Numbered from the stretch's first letter, positions 32,459-41,244 are shown. The stretch is 43,593 nt of DNA from Bacteriovoracaceae bacterium UBA6144 (GCA_002435705.1 DIVA01000021.1:1-43593); one strand, 5' to 3'. Numbers and translations: made by a program. The notes: generated from the sequence alone by a model not told the origin.

Positions 32459-34054
32459 CTAGTTTCCGATGGATTGTCCCCATTGCTGGATGGCATTTCT
32501 CATCGTCGTGGCATCATTGGTGCAGTTTCCACTCCAGCAATTGTGGCGCTCCATGATTTTTTCTACGATCCGCGAAGACTGAGGATTTTGGAAATCCACC
32601 ATGTAACGATTGATCAGGTCATCATGGGCAATCTGGGGCGTGGCTGAGGCATGAAAGGGTCTTTGAGTCGCGACGTGACAAGTGACACAGTACTGACGCG
32701 TGATGGGGTAGACTGTTGTTTGAAAAGCTGCCAAGGATTGAGCAGGATCTCCTCTCAGATCGAGTGTGTCAAAGGCAAAGGCAATGCGATCACCGGCTTC
32801 ACCGTTTTCTTTTAACACAATCATACTGGCCGGGCTCAAGGCCGGTGAGGCTGGGTTAACCAATTGGTCAACATAGGTATAGTTAGAAAATTGAGGGTTG
32901 AACTGACCGTTGAGAAGCAGACGAATTCCTTTCACATAAGCATAGCGGTTGGGCACAACTAGGCGGAGATCAGTTAAGCGATAGGAGAAGGCATCATAGT
33001 CTTCAATCTTTACTTCGAGACGAGCACCCGGAACAGGAATTTTTCCTTCCAGAGAAAAACTCAGAGTCACCATGCCAGCAGTCCCGTTGCCGGTGGGATT
33101 AAAGTTTTGGTCTTGTGTCCACAACAATCGCGCCAGCTGTGCGCCGTCTTCGCGTTCACGGATGGTAATGGTGTTGGCAGCAGCGTTAAGGTTAAAGTTT
33201 CGGACCGCTCTGCCAGCTCCGGAAGTCACCTTCACCCACTGAAAACCATTGGTGACGGGAATCTGCCAATCGAGGAACGCTCCGCCATTCATCGCCACGT
33301 GAAAGGAGTCCTCGGAGCCGTTGGGAGCGTTCACAAGACCCCAGAGCGCGCCGTTTGTACGGGCCACGCCAGTGCCCATCATCGAGAAAGTGGCTACCCC
33401 AGCAGTCGCATCGTTATTGGCCTTGGTGAGGTTTGATCCACTCACAGGAACCGTAATGAAGCCGGGTTCACTTGCATTGTAGATCATCGGTGCCATCAGA
33501 GTAGCAGAAGCCGCGACGGTGGAGGCAGTAATGGTATTATTAGTCACCATCTGACGAACTTGTGCGATAGTTAGGGTTGGTTGCGTGACAAAAGCATACT
33601 GTTGAACCGGATCAGGAGTGGCAGAGCTTCCGAGATCATTGGCCCAGGTTTCAATCGCAAGTTCCATCTGGCGAGCGTTGTCAGCACAGCTACTCCAGCA
33701 TTGATGGTTTTCACGCAGTTTTTGCACGATTCGAGAATTACTTGGGTTAGAAAAATTAACTTTAAACTGAGCCACCAGAGCGTTATGGGCCGTGGTGAGA
33801 TCAGGAGAGGCGTGCACGGGTTGCTGAGAAACCGCATGACAGGAGACACAGTGTTGGCGAGTCATGGGGTAGACGGTTGTTCTGAAAGCTTCAAGGGAAA
33901 CGGCATCGTCTCCACCGGCGATACTGCGGGCCACTCCGTTAGTGGAATACGTGAGTTCTCCTTTAACACCAAAGGGTTTTCCACACTGAGTGAAGGCCAC
34001 CGCGACGGTAGCAAGAATTCCTGTTAAGCCAAAACGCAGAACATTTTTATTCAT
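32459..34054 (-). CDS. lipoprotein with duplicated CXXCH module (putative dihaem protein)
   Basis: 531 residues. Lipoprotein signal with FTQC (Cys24). A CXXCH haem-c motif lies at 69-73 (HCVSCH) and a second at 456-460 (YCVTCH). The surrounding 75-85 residues are clearly duplicated: both copies contain AF.TTVYP.TRQ.CV.CH, P.HAS, AH..L, NP..SRIV.K and a downstream NCW/QCWSxC pair. The central 300 residues are beta-rich without a motif I recognise. The ATG overlaps the DUF1501 stop (ATGA), so it is the last gene of the haem operon. Probably an outer-membrane-anchored c-type cytochrome in the periplasm. Confidence 0.7.
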   Translation of the reverse strand: MNKNVLRFGLTGILATVAVAFTQCGKPFGVKGELTYSTNGVARSIAGGDDAVSLEAFRTTVYPMTRQHCVSCHAVSQQPVHASPDLTTAHNALVAQFKVNFSNPSNSRIVQKLRENHQCWSSCADNARQMELAIETWANDLGSSATPDPVQQYAFVTQPTLTIAQVRQMVTNNTITASTVAASATLMAPMIYNASEPGFITVPVSGSNLTKANNDATAGVATFSMMGTGVARTNGALWGLVNAPNGSEDSFHVAMNGGAFLDWQIPVTNGFQWVKVTSGAGRAVRNFNLNAAANTITIREREDGAQLARLLWTQDQNFNPTGNGTAGMVTLSFSLEGKIPVPGARLEVKIEDYDAFSYRLTDLRLVVPNRYAYVKGIRLLLNGQFNPQFSNYTYVDQLVNPASPALSPASMIVLKENGEAGDRIAFAFDTLDLRGDPAQSLAAFQTTVYPITRQYCVTCHVATQRPFHASATPQIAHDDLINRYMVDFQNPQSSRIVEKIMERHNCWSGNCTNDATTMRNAIQQWGQSIGN

Positions 34055-35526
34055 GCAATTTTCCCAAAGAGCAGGTGGCGATTGAGATCAGTCAAAAAGG
34101 GATTATCCCCAACCACTTGGGCGAGCTCGCCCTCTCGCCCGTGAAGCGCGAGATAGTTGAGCATCACGGCCTTCGCCAAGGTGGTGACGGAGTTACTCAT
34201 AGGGGAAGCATCAGACTGCACACTGCCACTGGTTTGGAAGTTCCCCATCTGGCGTAAGTTTGAGCGCATCACAGGCCTTGCCATTGGATCGTAAACCAAC
34301 ATCAAACTTGCCCCGCGGTTACCAGAGTCAGACGACCAACTGAAACGACCGTTAGTGGCGATATCAGTCCCATTGGCCGAGACGCCGCCGTCACTGAGGA
34401 CATAGATCACCACTTTGGTGTTTTTTCTTTGCGCGAGATTCAGGATGCGGCCAATGGTATTGCCAGCAACGGTATCTCGACGATCCGTCTCTACTCTATC
34501 ATTGCCGTGATAATCATATCCACCCATCGTAATGGTCCCACAGGCGGCATAACCATCGAGCACCATTTTCGCAATGGAGCCGGCTTGACGTTGTACGGCT
34601 TGAGCTTCATTCGGATTTGTCAGCAGGACTTCTGGGAACACTGCTTGCACATTCGTATCCAGCGCAGGGTTGAGCTCCTCGGATGAGAATTTATTTAAAA
34701 GCGCTTGGGTTTTTGTGATGTTACAAAGAACTAAGTCTTTCACAGCATCGGGAAGTCCGCGGCGAGAGAGTGAACGTACCTTTGAGCTCGATAGTCCCTC
34801 GAGGGCACGCATGAGCATGCTCTCTCTGCCTACAGCGAAGTTTGTTCCTCGAGACATAGGCCCCAGACTCGCCAGATCCGTCACATCAGTAGGTGTCGAG
34901 ACCCTGAGAGGAGCGATGGAGAGATCGATGGACGTCACCGGTGCCTGGGAGTTTCCACCTGAAGTGTTGGCTCGAGAGCCTACGAGTTGAGTCAGCTGAC
35001 CGCGAGCACCAGCGTTGAAGAACCAGTACATGGGATTGTGAGGATTATTTTCTGTGTCGTCACCCGAGATGCCGCACATGACGATGCCATCAGTATTATT
35101 GACGGCCGTGCCAGCAGCCGCTCGAATGCCAGCGAGCATTCCTGACTGGGAGTGAAACAAGAGCCCAGTGGGAGCGGTGGTGTTACCGCGAAGATCAGAG
35201 ATCATCCCGACGTTAGAGGGATGTTCGGAGGTCATGAGCCCCAAAGACTGATAGCTGGGGAGAAAGTGCATCTGTCCATTGGTGTTACCCACCAGAGCAT
35301 TTGAGCCCCCGATGTTGGCACCACCGGCGAGATCTATTACGATCACCGGAATCATCGGATTGTCGATGGCGACCATCGAAGCCATTTCACACTCGGTTTG
35401 TCCGAAGGCATTGAAGGGAAGGAGCATACTCGCCGCCGAAGCCATCAAGCCTTGAGAGAGAAAGTCTCGACGGCTTTTAAGTTTATGGTTGGAATCGTTG
35501 TGAAGAGGTTTCTTTTTATTTTCCAT
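34051..35526 (-). CDS. Tat-exported DUF1501 family protein
   Basis: 491 residues. The N-terminus carries a twin-arginine signal, KSRRDFLSQG (17-26), then a hydrophobic stretch LMASAASMLLPFNAFG. Conserved DUF1501 features include VIDLAGGANIGG, NPHNPMYW, TMGGYDYHGN near the centre (candidate metal-site His/Asp), and VVIYVLSDGGVS followed by RFSWSSDSGNRGASLML. DUF1501 proteins belong to the alkaline-phosphatase-like/sulfatase fold group and are best known paired with c-type cytochromes in planctomycetes; that pairing recurs here. It sits 6 nt after the lipoprotein gene and overlaps the dihaem lipoprotein gene by ATGA. Confidence 0.8.
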   Translation of the reverse strand: MENKKKPLHNDSNHKLKSRRDFLSQGLMASAASMLLPFNAFGQTECEMASMVAIDNPMIPVIVIDLAGGANIGGSNALVGNTNGQMHFLPSYQSLGLMTSEHPSNVGMISDLRGNTTAPTGLLFHSQSGMLAGIRAAAGTAVNNTDGIVMCGISGDDTENNPHNPMYWFFNAGARGQLTQLVGSRANTSGGNSQAPVTSIDLSIAPLRVSTPTDVTDLASLGPMSRGTNFAVGRESMLMRALEGLSSSKVRSLSRRGLPDAVKDLVLCNITKTQALLNKFSSEELNPALDTNVQAVFPEVLLTNPNEAQAVQRQAGSIAKMVLDGYAACGTITMGGYDYHGNDRVETDRRDTVAGNTIGRILNLAQRKNTKVVIYVLSDGGVSANGTDIATNGRFSWSSDSGNRGASLMLVYDPMARPVMRSNLRQMGNFQTSGSVQSDASPMSNSVTTLAKAVMLNYLALHGREGELAQVVGDNPFLTDLNRHLLFGKIA

Positions 35527-35532
35527 AATGCC

Positions 35533-36195
35533 TCACTCAATAACCACGTGAGCACTCGAGAGTGCAGCACTACAGGCCAGTTTTGCCGTATTTAATGTGT
35601 TTGATCCCGCAGCCATTGCTTCCACCATGAGCTGTTCAATCATCTCGCCACCTTCTTCGTACTCCGCTGGCTCCAAGACCCCTGGGCCCCAGAAGCGATT
35701 CATCAGAGCGATGAGAAACACCTCTCTCGTGGCAACGTTAGCGAAAAGATTGGCCGTACCAAAGTTGATCTGAGACGCAGGCCAGACGGCTTCTCTTAGA
35801 GCAGCAGTGTTGAGCATGATGTTGCAAAACTCGGTGGCCATTTTCATGGTTGCGAGCATGTGGCTTTCTTGGAAACTTTCTAAGCGGTACGAGCTTGGGA
35901 GCTGCGTTTTATAAACGGTGTTGTAAGTGGTACGAATACCGTTAGTGGTCGGAACTCCCGTCAGCGCACTCATCGTCATGAAAATTCTCTCAGTATCTTT
36001 GACTCCCACGTCCGGAGCATTCACATCTTGAGGGAGGAGACCATCGGTAGGGATATTGATGGCATTGGCGTCAGCTCTCTCCTCGATGTACACCGTCTTG
36101 GGGGAAATACACTGAGTGAACACTACTAAGATCAGCATCAAAAGTGAAGCCAGACCGTAGCGAATGAAATTGATTTTGATGCTATTAATTTTCAT
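35533..36195 (-). CDS. lipoprotein of the haem/DUF1501 operon, unknown function
   Basis: 220 residues. An N-terminal membrane stretch ends in FTQC (Cys29), a lipobox-like site, in a sequence strikingly like that of the downstream dihaem lipoprotein (both VxFTQC). The mature part is helical (SFQESHMLATMKMATEFCNI, REVFLIALMNRFWGPG) with two further cysteines. No CXXCH. The first 11 nt overlap the end of the upstream CXXCH gene and the next gene begins 6 nt later, so it is a core operon member. Family not recognised. Confidence 0.6.
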   Translation of the reverse strand: MKINSIKINFIRYGLASLLMLILVVFTQCISPKTVYIEERADANAINIPTDGLLPQDVNAPDVGVKDTERIFMTMSALTGVPTTNGIRTTYNTVYKTQLPSSYRLESFQESHMLATMKMATEFCNIMLNTAALREAVWPASQINFGTANLFANVATREVFLIALMNRFWGPGVLEPAEYEEGGEMIEQLMVEAMAAGSNTLNTAKLACSAALSSAHVVIE

Positions 36196-37342
36196 CGGTC
36201 ACACACCTGTCGAGAGTGGCAGCGAATAGCTGTTTGATTTTATAATTGTTATCAATAAAGCCTTGAGCAAGCTCTGTCTTAATGGGCTTCTCACTGGGCT
36301 TCATTTTTCTCATACAGAGGAGTTCCCATGAACGAGAGGCCATACACTCACCGAAGGCTCGGGTTTTTGAAAGCATTAAGCCCAGTGAGCGTGCTCCATT
36401 ACCAGAAAGAGGTGTGTTTGGGTCCCATCCAAGCTTTGCGTTTTGTCCTTGCGCCCAGTAGTTCCTCCAGGAGTCATCCATGGTTCTGAAGCCCTCTGGA
36501 TAAAATGAGCTGTTCACGAGCATCTTCGGTTCTACGCGCGTGTTGTTGTACTGAACTTGGCTATTGGTAAAATTAAAATAAGCCCAAGCTCCCCCAAGGG
36601 CGTCTTGTCCGGCATGACAGCCCACACACTGGTTACGATAAGTACGGCTATCATTACCTGGATTTCTTTCTACGTCTTGTCTGACTCTATCATCACGCAC
36701 GGTGATGTCGTGGAGTTCTTCAAAATCATGGCAGAGAAAATTCACAAATAGAAAACGCGTCATGCGGCGGTTAGTTCCGGCAGTGAAGTAGGCTTCCCCA
36801 AAGGCGCGTGTGGTGATGGCACCAGCCGTGGCTGTGGCAGGTAGTGTGTTCATGCTTGATTGTGAAACACGCACCAGTGGTGCAACCCAGTCCATGTCTT
36901 GGGCCAAGGCTTGGGCTTCGAGGTCAGAGTAGTGCTCATTACTGTTGCGGGCATAGGGATCCACGTTATTAATTCCAGGCACTGGTGCGTGATAGAGCAC
37001 ATCCTCATACAAAATTTGATCAAAGGATTCATTGTCTCGAATAAGACCGATGGCCGTCGCGACAAAATCATTAAGTGGCACGGCCGTGGATTTAGCCACG
37101 TTACTCCATGGCTTGAGCCAATTTTTTAAAACGATGTTGGTGAATCCACGATGGGCCATGGCGATGTTGACTGCTTCTTCAGTTCTTCCCCCATTGAGAG
37201 CTTGCTCCATCTGATTCAGCACCTGTGGAGTAGGGGGCACACCGGCAATGCGATTATGAATTTTATAGGCCTTGCTTCTTTCAATTTGGCCTGCATGCAC
37301 GGCACTCGAGAGCAGTAGAGTAAGACAAATGAATTTTTTCAT
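36185..37342 (-). CDS. secreted c-type haem protein (single CXXCH)
   Basis: 385 residues. AGGAG precedes the ATG and a signal peptide is present (MKKFICLTLLLSSAVHAG). A CXXCH motif sits at 239-243 (QCVGCHAG), preceded by a cytochrome-like region with LFVNFLCHDFEELHD and followed by PEGFRTMDDSWRNYW and GARSLGLMLSKTRAFGECM. The latter half recalls DUF1588/DUF1585-type planctomycete cytochrome proteins, but I cannot assign it with certainty. First gene of the four-gene operon; diverges from the LspA-HAMP-CXXCH fusion across 119 nt. Confidence 0.68.
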   Translation of the reverse strand: MKKFICLTLLLSSAVHAGQIERSKAYKIHNRIAGVPPTPQVLNQMEQALNGGRTEEAVNIAMAHRGFTNIVLKNWLKPWSNVAKSTAVPLNDFVATAIGLIRDNESFDQILYEDVLYHAPVPGINNVDPYARNSNEHYSDLEAQALAQDMDWVAPLVRVSQSSMNTLPATATAGAITTRAFGEAYFTAGTNRRMTRFLFVNFLCHDFEELHDITVRDDRVRQDVERNPGNDSRTYRNQCVGCHAGQDALGGAWAYFNFTNSQVQYNNTRVEPKMLVNSSFYPEGFRTMDDSWRNYWAQGQNAKLGWDPNTPLSGNGARSLGLMLSKTRAFGECMASRSWELLCMRKMKPSEKPIKTELAQGFIDNNYKIKQLFAATLDRCVTDEN

Positions 37343-37449
37343 TTTTAAGGATCTCCTAAAATCTCATTTCGGTCAGATGAAGCTACTTCGTTAAGCCAAA
37401 AGAGAAACACTCAAGTAAGAGCTGCTTTACTGGACTCCTCTGATGCAAT

Positions 37450-37455
37450 TATTCT
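37450..37455 (+). promoter_or_regulatory. -10-like box 6 nt before fusion-gene start
   Basis: TATTCT (four of six consensus bases plus conserved first/last T) ends 6 nt before the ATG at 37462. A loose -35 (TTACTG, 37427-37432) is 17 nt upstream. GTGGG next to the ATG is too close to serve as a Shine-Dalgarno. Confidence 0.33.
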
Positions 37456-37461
37456 TGTGGG

Positions 37462-39420
37462 ATGAAGAGATACAGTCTTTTAGCGCTTCTTCTTTTAGTC
37501 ACTTTGGTGACAGTGGACTTTTTTACTAAAGAACTAGCGCTCAAGTATTTACCCTACCTCTATAATCCGGGCCTGATGCTGGGATTCCTGGGAGATCTTC
37601 CCCCTTTTCTGCTCGTCATCTCTCTGGGATCGATTGCTTCATTTTTATTTCTGCTTTTTACGCTGGTGCAACTTTTTCTTAATCCCAAGTTGCTCGGACT
37701 CAAGCTCGGCGTTTCATTTCTTGTGGCGGGCATTTGCGGCAACGTTATCGATAAAGCTTTACGCGTGGGAACTGTCGATTGGATTCCCTTTCCGTGGTTT
37801 AACTCCCAAAGAGTGATGTTTAATCTTTCAGATCTTTTTCTTTGGGTGGGCATTCTGACCATTCTGTGGTGGATGTTCCGCAAAGATCAAGAGCTGTGGT
37901 ATCCAGGTGATCAGCGCCGTCGGGTTTGGCATGACCCCAAGGAGCAGTTGAACTTTGCTTTTAAATTCGTGGCGATTGTCTTTGGACTGTGTGGAATGGT
38001 GGGATTTTTTAGTTACCTCTATATCCAGCAGATCCTCTCTCATTTGCCGGAACACCTCTCTAAAAATTTAGGCACGCATTATCTGGTCGTTCTCTTTTGT
38101 TTAAGCCTATTATTTATGCTTGTAGCCTTTATCATTGGAGTTTGGATTTCTCATCAATTGATGGGGCCGATTGTGGGATTTGAGCGGCATGTTGAGGAGA
38201 TCATGAATGGGAAGCAAAAAGAATTTAAGTTGCGAGAGGGTGATATGTTTAAAAAACTAGAAGAAATCGCCGCGCTCATCAGTAAGTTTGCCATTGTGCT
38301 TTTACCCCTCAATGCTCTGGCTTACCCTCAATATATTGGTCTTCAATACACCTCATGCCTGACTTGTCATTTTAATCCCCAAGGGAACGGTCCTCTCAAT
38401 GACTACGGTCGCGGAGTCGGAGCAACGGCCATTGCCGGACGTCTGGGTGTCGGCAGTGATGTGAGCGAAGAAGAGCTTGTGAGGCGCTCGGCTTTTCCGG
38501 GCATAAATCCTGAGACGAACAAATGGCTTAGACCGATGATTGGATACCGAGGGCTGGGTCTTGATCGTAATGCTTTTACCGGTCAGTCTAATAAATCATT
38601 TATTCAGATGCAGATGGATGCATCCCTCACTCTCAAGGCCGGTGAACGTGATCAGTACATCATGAGTTTCACCTACGGCACTCGTCCTATCAATCGGGCG
38701 GAAGCGCAAAATCTGATGGAGAGTAAAGGCTATTCTCGTGAGCATTATGTGGGCTGGAGGCCCACTCCAAAAGTCGGGATCTACGCAGGAAAGATGGATA
38801 AGGCTTTCGGACTGAGGATTCCGGATCATAACTTAAGTTCTCGTGCTCAAACGCGCACGGCTCAGTTCAATCAGGTTCACGGAGTCATGCTGCATGTGGT
38901 GGGAGAAAAAGTAGAAACCTCTCTTCATTCATTCGTGGGTGATCTCAATCTGCAAGACGAAGACCTTAGGGAAAAGGGCTATTCGGGAATTTTTGAGTGG
39001 GGAGTGACGGCACAGAACCGCTTAGGATTGTCTTATCAGGCCACTGAGCTTGGTAATAATAAGCAAAATGTCATCGCTCTCCATGACCGGATTGGTCTAG
39101 GGAAGGGTCACTCCGTAATGGCTGAAGTAGGTCAGATCAGTCGTCAGATTGGAGAGGCATCAAGCAATAATTATCTTTATGGTCTTCTCCAAACACATCT
39201 CATGGTGGCCCGTGGTCTGTGGCTGCAGGGAACTTTTGACTATTATAAATCAAGTGTGGGTACGACCAGTGAGACGCTCTCGGCAGGGCCCGGACTGCAG
39301 TGGTTTCCGCGACAAAAAATTGAATTTCGGATTGATATCTATAACAGGAGAGTGTTTCAGGAGAATCTAGCCACGCAAGATTCATGGCAGGCCTTGGGCC
39401 AGGTGCACCTATGGTTATAA
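37462..39420 (+). CDS. LspA-like signal peptidase II fused to HAMP and CXXCH beta-barrel domains
   Basis: 652 residues in one frame with three modules. Residues 1-140 match lipoprotein signal peptidase II: NPGLMLGF (35-42), AGICGNVIDKALRVGTVDW with Asp97, and FNLSDLFLWVG with Asp124 (the aspartyl dyad), plus four membrane helices. Residues 165-230 have two more helices, followed by a HAMP-like linker (LMGPIVGFERHVEEIMNG to KKLEEIAALI, 233-272). At 275-288 a signal-peptide-like stretch (FAIVLLPLNALAY) leads to CLTCH (299-303) and a 350-residue strand-rich barrel ending in VHLWL. ATG at 38245 (Met262), with AGAGGG 4 nt upstream, could start the barrel protein alone. Either a true fusion or a fusion made by an indel joining two overlapping genes. 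Confidence 0.75.
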   Translation: MKRYSLLALLLLVTLVTVDFFTKELALKYLPYLYNPGLMLGFLGDLPPFLLVISLGSIASFLFLLFTLVQLFLNPKLLGLKLGVSFLVAGICGNVIDKALRVGTVDWIPFPWFNSQRVMFNLSDLFLWVGILTILWWMFRKDQELWYPGDQRRRVWHDPKEQLNFAFKFVAIVFGLCGMVGFFSYLYIQQILSHLPEHLSKNLGTHYLVVLFCLSLLFMLVAFIIGVWISHQLMGPIVGFERHVEEIMNGKQKEFKLREGDMFKKLEEIAALISKFAIVLLPLNALAYPQYIGLQYTSCLTCHFNPQGNGPLNDYGRGVGATAIAGRLGVGSDVSEEELVRRSAFPGINPETNKWLRPMIGYRGLGLDRNAFTGQSNKSFIQMQMDASLTLKAGERDQYIMSFTYGTRPINRAEAQNLMESKGYSREHYVGWRPTPKVGIYAGKMDKAFGLRIPDHNLSSRAQTRTAQFNQVHGVMLHVVGEKVETSLHSFVGDLNLQDEDLREKGYSGIFEWGVTAQNRLGLSYQATELGNNKQNVIALHDRIGLGKGHSVMAEVGQISRQIGEASSNNYLYGLLQTHLMVARGLWLQGTFDYYKSSVGTTSETLSAGPGLQWFPRQKIEFRIDIYNRRVFQENLATQDSWQALGQVHLWL

Positions 39421-40319
39421 AAATAATTTTTGCCACACTCATTTTTATCTTGGTCTCAGAGTCGTTTGCACAAAAGACATCAAAGTCAGAGCTGGATAAT
39501 AAAATTCAAAAAATTGAAGTGATGCTGAACCAACGTTTGAGACGAGAGAAAGCTGCCCTCGATCGTTACTTACAAACAAAAAAAGGGCGCATGCCCAAAG
39601 TCTCAAAAGGCTTGCAGCGTAGTTACTACTACCTGGGCGCTTTCTATGGTCAACTCTATGGATTATTTCCATCGGGAGAAGAGTCGAAGGAAGATTTTAA
39701 AAACTACACGCGCTCAAAATACTATCTCGAGGGGGCAGCTCTCTATGAGTATGAGATTGATAATGTGGAGAGTATGCTAGAGAAGCTTGAATCCACGCGC
39801 TCTCAGCGCACAAAACTTATTTCTACACGTAAGTGGCGCGGTATGCTTCAGTACATGAGTTACCAAGAACTAGCTCTGCTAAAAGACTCTGCCGGAGAAG
39901 AGAAGCTCTATTCTCCCCAGCGCGGGATGTGCGCGGGTGTTCAGTGGGCCTATGGGAACACTTTTAGTGAATGGACTATTGATGGCTGTGTGTACGTGGC
40001 CAGTGGTAACGTGAGTGCGACGAATCCCGCTCGCTACTCTCAAGACGGTGTGAACTCTTTAGGTGTATTAATCAAGCCCACCTACTGGAGACTGCTCTCT
40101 GAAGGTGAAGCGGCTATTGGCTTTGGTGTTCCCGTTTTAATTCGCTCGATGGATTACACCAATCCAAATACGGCAAAAGTGGAGCCTCGAAGACCCGTGC
40201 CTTTTGGATTCTCTGTTGATGGACGATGGAAAGTGGGAGAGAAGACCCATCTCATCAGTTCAATGGCGATGATGGATGGGTCACTGCTCTGGTCGTTAGG
40301 TTTAGCGAGAGATTTCTAG
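39411..40319 (+). CDS. secreted protein of unknown function, coupled to the fusion gene
   Basis: 302 residues from the ATG at 39411, which overlaps the preceding gene by 10 nt and starts a good signal peptide (VIKIIFATLIFILVSESFAQ). The first 130 mature residues are helical and highly charged (SKSELDNKIQKIEVMLNQRL, NVESMLEKLESTRSQR), suggesting a coiled coil. The remainder is strand-rich with two cysteines (GMCAGVQWAYG, DGCVYVASG) and ends in ARDF, possibly a small outer-membrane barrel. It is an operon mate of the CXXCH fusion. Its stop interlocks with that of yceI (CTAG). Confidence 0.6.
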   Translation: MVIKIIFATLIFILVSESFAQKTSKSELDNKIQKIEVMLNQRLRREKAALDRYLQTKKGRMPKVSKGLQRSYYYLGAFYGQLYGLFPSGEESKEDFKNYTRSKYYLEGAALYEYEIDNVESMLEKLESTRSQRTKLISTRKWRGMLQYMSYQELALLKDSAGEEKLYSPQRGMCAGVQWAYGNTFSEWTIDGCVYVASGNVSATNPARYSQDGVNSLGVLIKPTYWRLLSEGEAAIGFGVPVLIRSMDYTNPNTAKVEPRRPVPFGFSVDGRWKVGEKTHLISSMAMMDGSLLWSLGLARDF

Positions 40320-40795
40320 CGCACAGGTATCGTCACATCGATCACCACTTTATCTTCAACTCCGACTCCGAGGTATTTCACATTTGAAATACCAAAGTCA
40401 CTGGGCTTAAGATCAAAGCGCGCTTGCACGTTACCGCCGGCTTCTTTAAAAGAAAATGAAAATGGCTTGGTGATTTTATTGACGGTCACGCTTGCTTGTC
40501 CCTTGCCGCCGCTCCCCTTAGCACCCTTTACGACAATTTTGGCTTTCTCGCCACCAAGTCTTTCGTGGAAATGTTTATCACGTAGTTCAATGCCCGTTTT
40601 CAGTTGCCCCACTTCAATCGTGAGCTCATCAGCCGTAAACTCAGCTCCTTTCTTATCCACAAAGCCGCGGACTTTTGTCGACTGACCGACGAAGTCTCCG
40701 GCCGGAGAAAGGCTTACCTTAACTTTGATCTCTCGGGCAAAGAGAGAAAAACTTAGGCTTAACAGAAAAAATCCAAAAGCAATCGCTAAACGCAT
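40316..40795 (-). CDS. YceI-like periplasmic protein
   Basis: 159 residues. GAGGT lies before the ATG; signal peptide MRLAIAFGFFLLSLSFSLFA. The mature sequence follows YceI order: SLSPAGDFVGQSTKVRGFVD, ADELTIEVGQLKTGIELRD, KHFHERLGGEKAKIVV, then KPFSFSFKEAGG and DLKPSDFGIS..YLGVGVEDKVVIDV. YceI proteins are lipocalin-like carriers of isoprenoid or lipid ligands. It lies 8 nt downstream of the DCC-family gene and is probably co-expressed with it. Confidence 0.78.
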   Translation of the reverse strand: MRLAIAFGFFLLSLSFSLFAREIKVKVSLSPAGDFVGQSTKVRGFVDKKGAEFTADELTIEVGQLKTGIELRDKHFHERLGGEKAKIVVKGAKGSGGKGQASVTVNKITKPFSFSFKEAGGNVQARFDLKPSDFGISNVKYLGVGVEDKVVIDVTIPVR

Positions 40796-40803
40796 ACTTT
40801 ACC

Positions 40804-41202
40804 TCAATCAAGAAACTGTAAACGCTCTCCGGGGAGAGGCATTCTACAAGTGGATAGTTTTCCAAAAAATTTATAACGGTTACGAGCAATGAATCGATAA
40901 ACAGTATCACTGATGAAAGAAGGGATGATGATCAACCCGTAGGCCAGGGACCAAAATCCACCTAGTTCACGCAGGCATGTAAGAATGGCCTGCGACTCGG
41001 TCAGGATGCGACCTTTGTACCACAGCACCACGGTGTTAAGATCTTCAGTGTGAGCTTTCGTGAGTAAAGTCGCTGCGGTTGTGCCTTGGAGGGTGGCAAA
41101 TTTAATTTTCTTTTTATGATCACGAGGAAGAAGCCAGTCGACGAGACCGTTACAAAGACCGCAAACGCCATCAAAAAATAAAATGATTTCAGGTTGTGAC
41201 AT
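40804..41202 (-). CDS. DCC-family (DUF393) thiol-disulfide oxidoreductase-like protein
   Basis: 132 residues. The family signature FFDGVCGLCN (9-18) holds a CxxC pair (Cys14/Cys17) near the N-terminus, followed by IKFATLQGTTA, LTESQAILTCLRELGG and FIARNRYKFFGK, the usual DUF393 landmarks. Members are thioredoxin-like. No Shine-Dalgarno; TAAAAT (complement of 41209-41214) is exactly 6 nt before the ATG. It diverges from the MazG-like gene across 42 nt, each side having the same -10 spacing. Confidence 0.85.
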   Translation of the reverse strand: MSQPEIILFFDGVCGLCNGLVDWLLPRDHKKKIKFATLQGTTAATLLTKAHTEDLNTVVLWYKGRILTESQAILTCLRELGGFWSLAYGLIIIPSFISDTVYRFIARNRYKFFGKLSTCRMPLPGERLQFLD

Positions 41203-41208
41203 TTAGGC

Positions 41209-41238
41209 ATTTTAGCATCGTTTATAATTTAGTAAAAT
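41209..41238. promoter_or_regulatory. paired divergent -10-like boxes
   Basis: TAAAAT on the minus strand (41214-41209) lies 6 nt before the DCC-family ATG, and TAAAAT on the plus strand (41233-41238) lies 6 nt before the MazG-like ATG at 41245. A second candidate, TATAAT (41223-41228), lies between them. Both genes lack Shine-Dalgarno sequences, so both messages may be leaderless. Confidence 0.45.
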
Positions 41239-41244
41239 AAACTC

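Noticed and set aside
37462..38250. Treating the LspA part as a separate ordinary gene
   Set aside because: No stop codon separates it from the CXXCH barrel as sequenced; recorded as a fusion with an internal start as an alternative.
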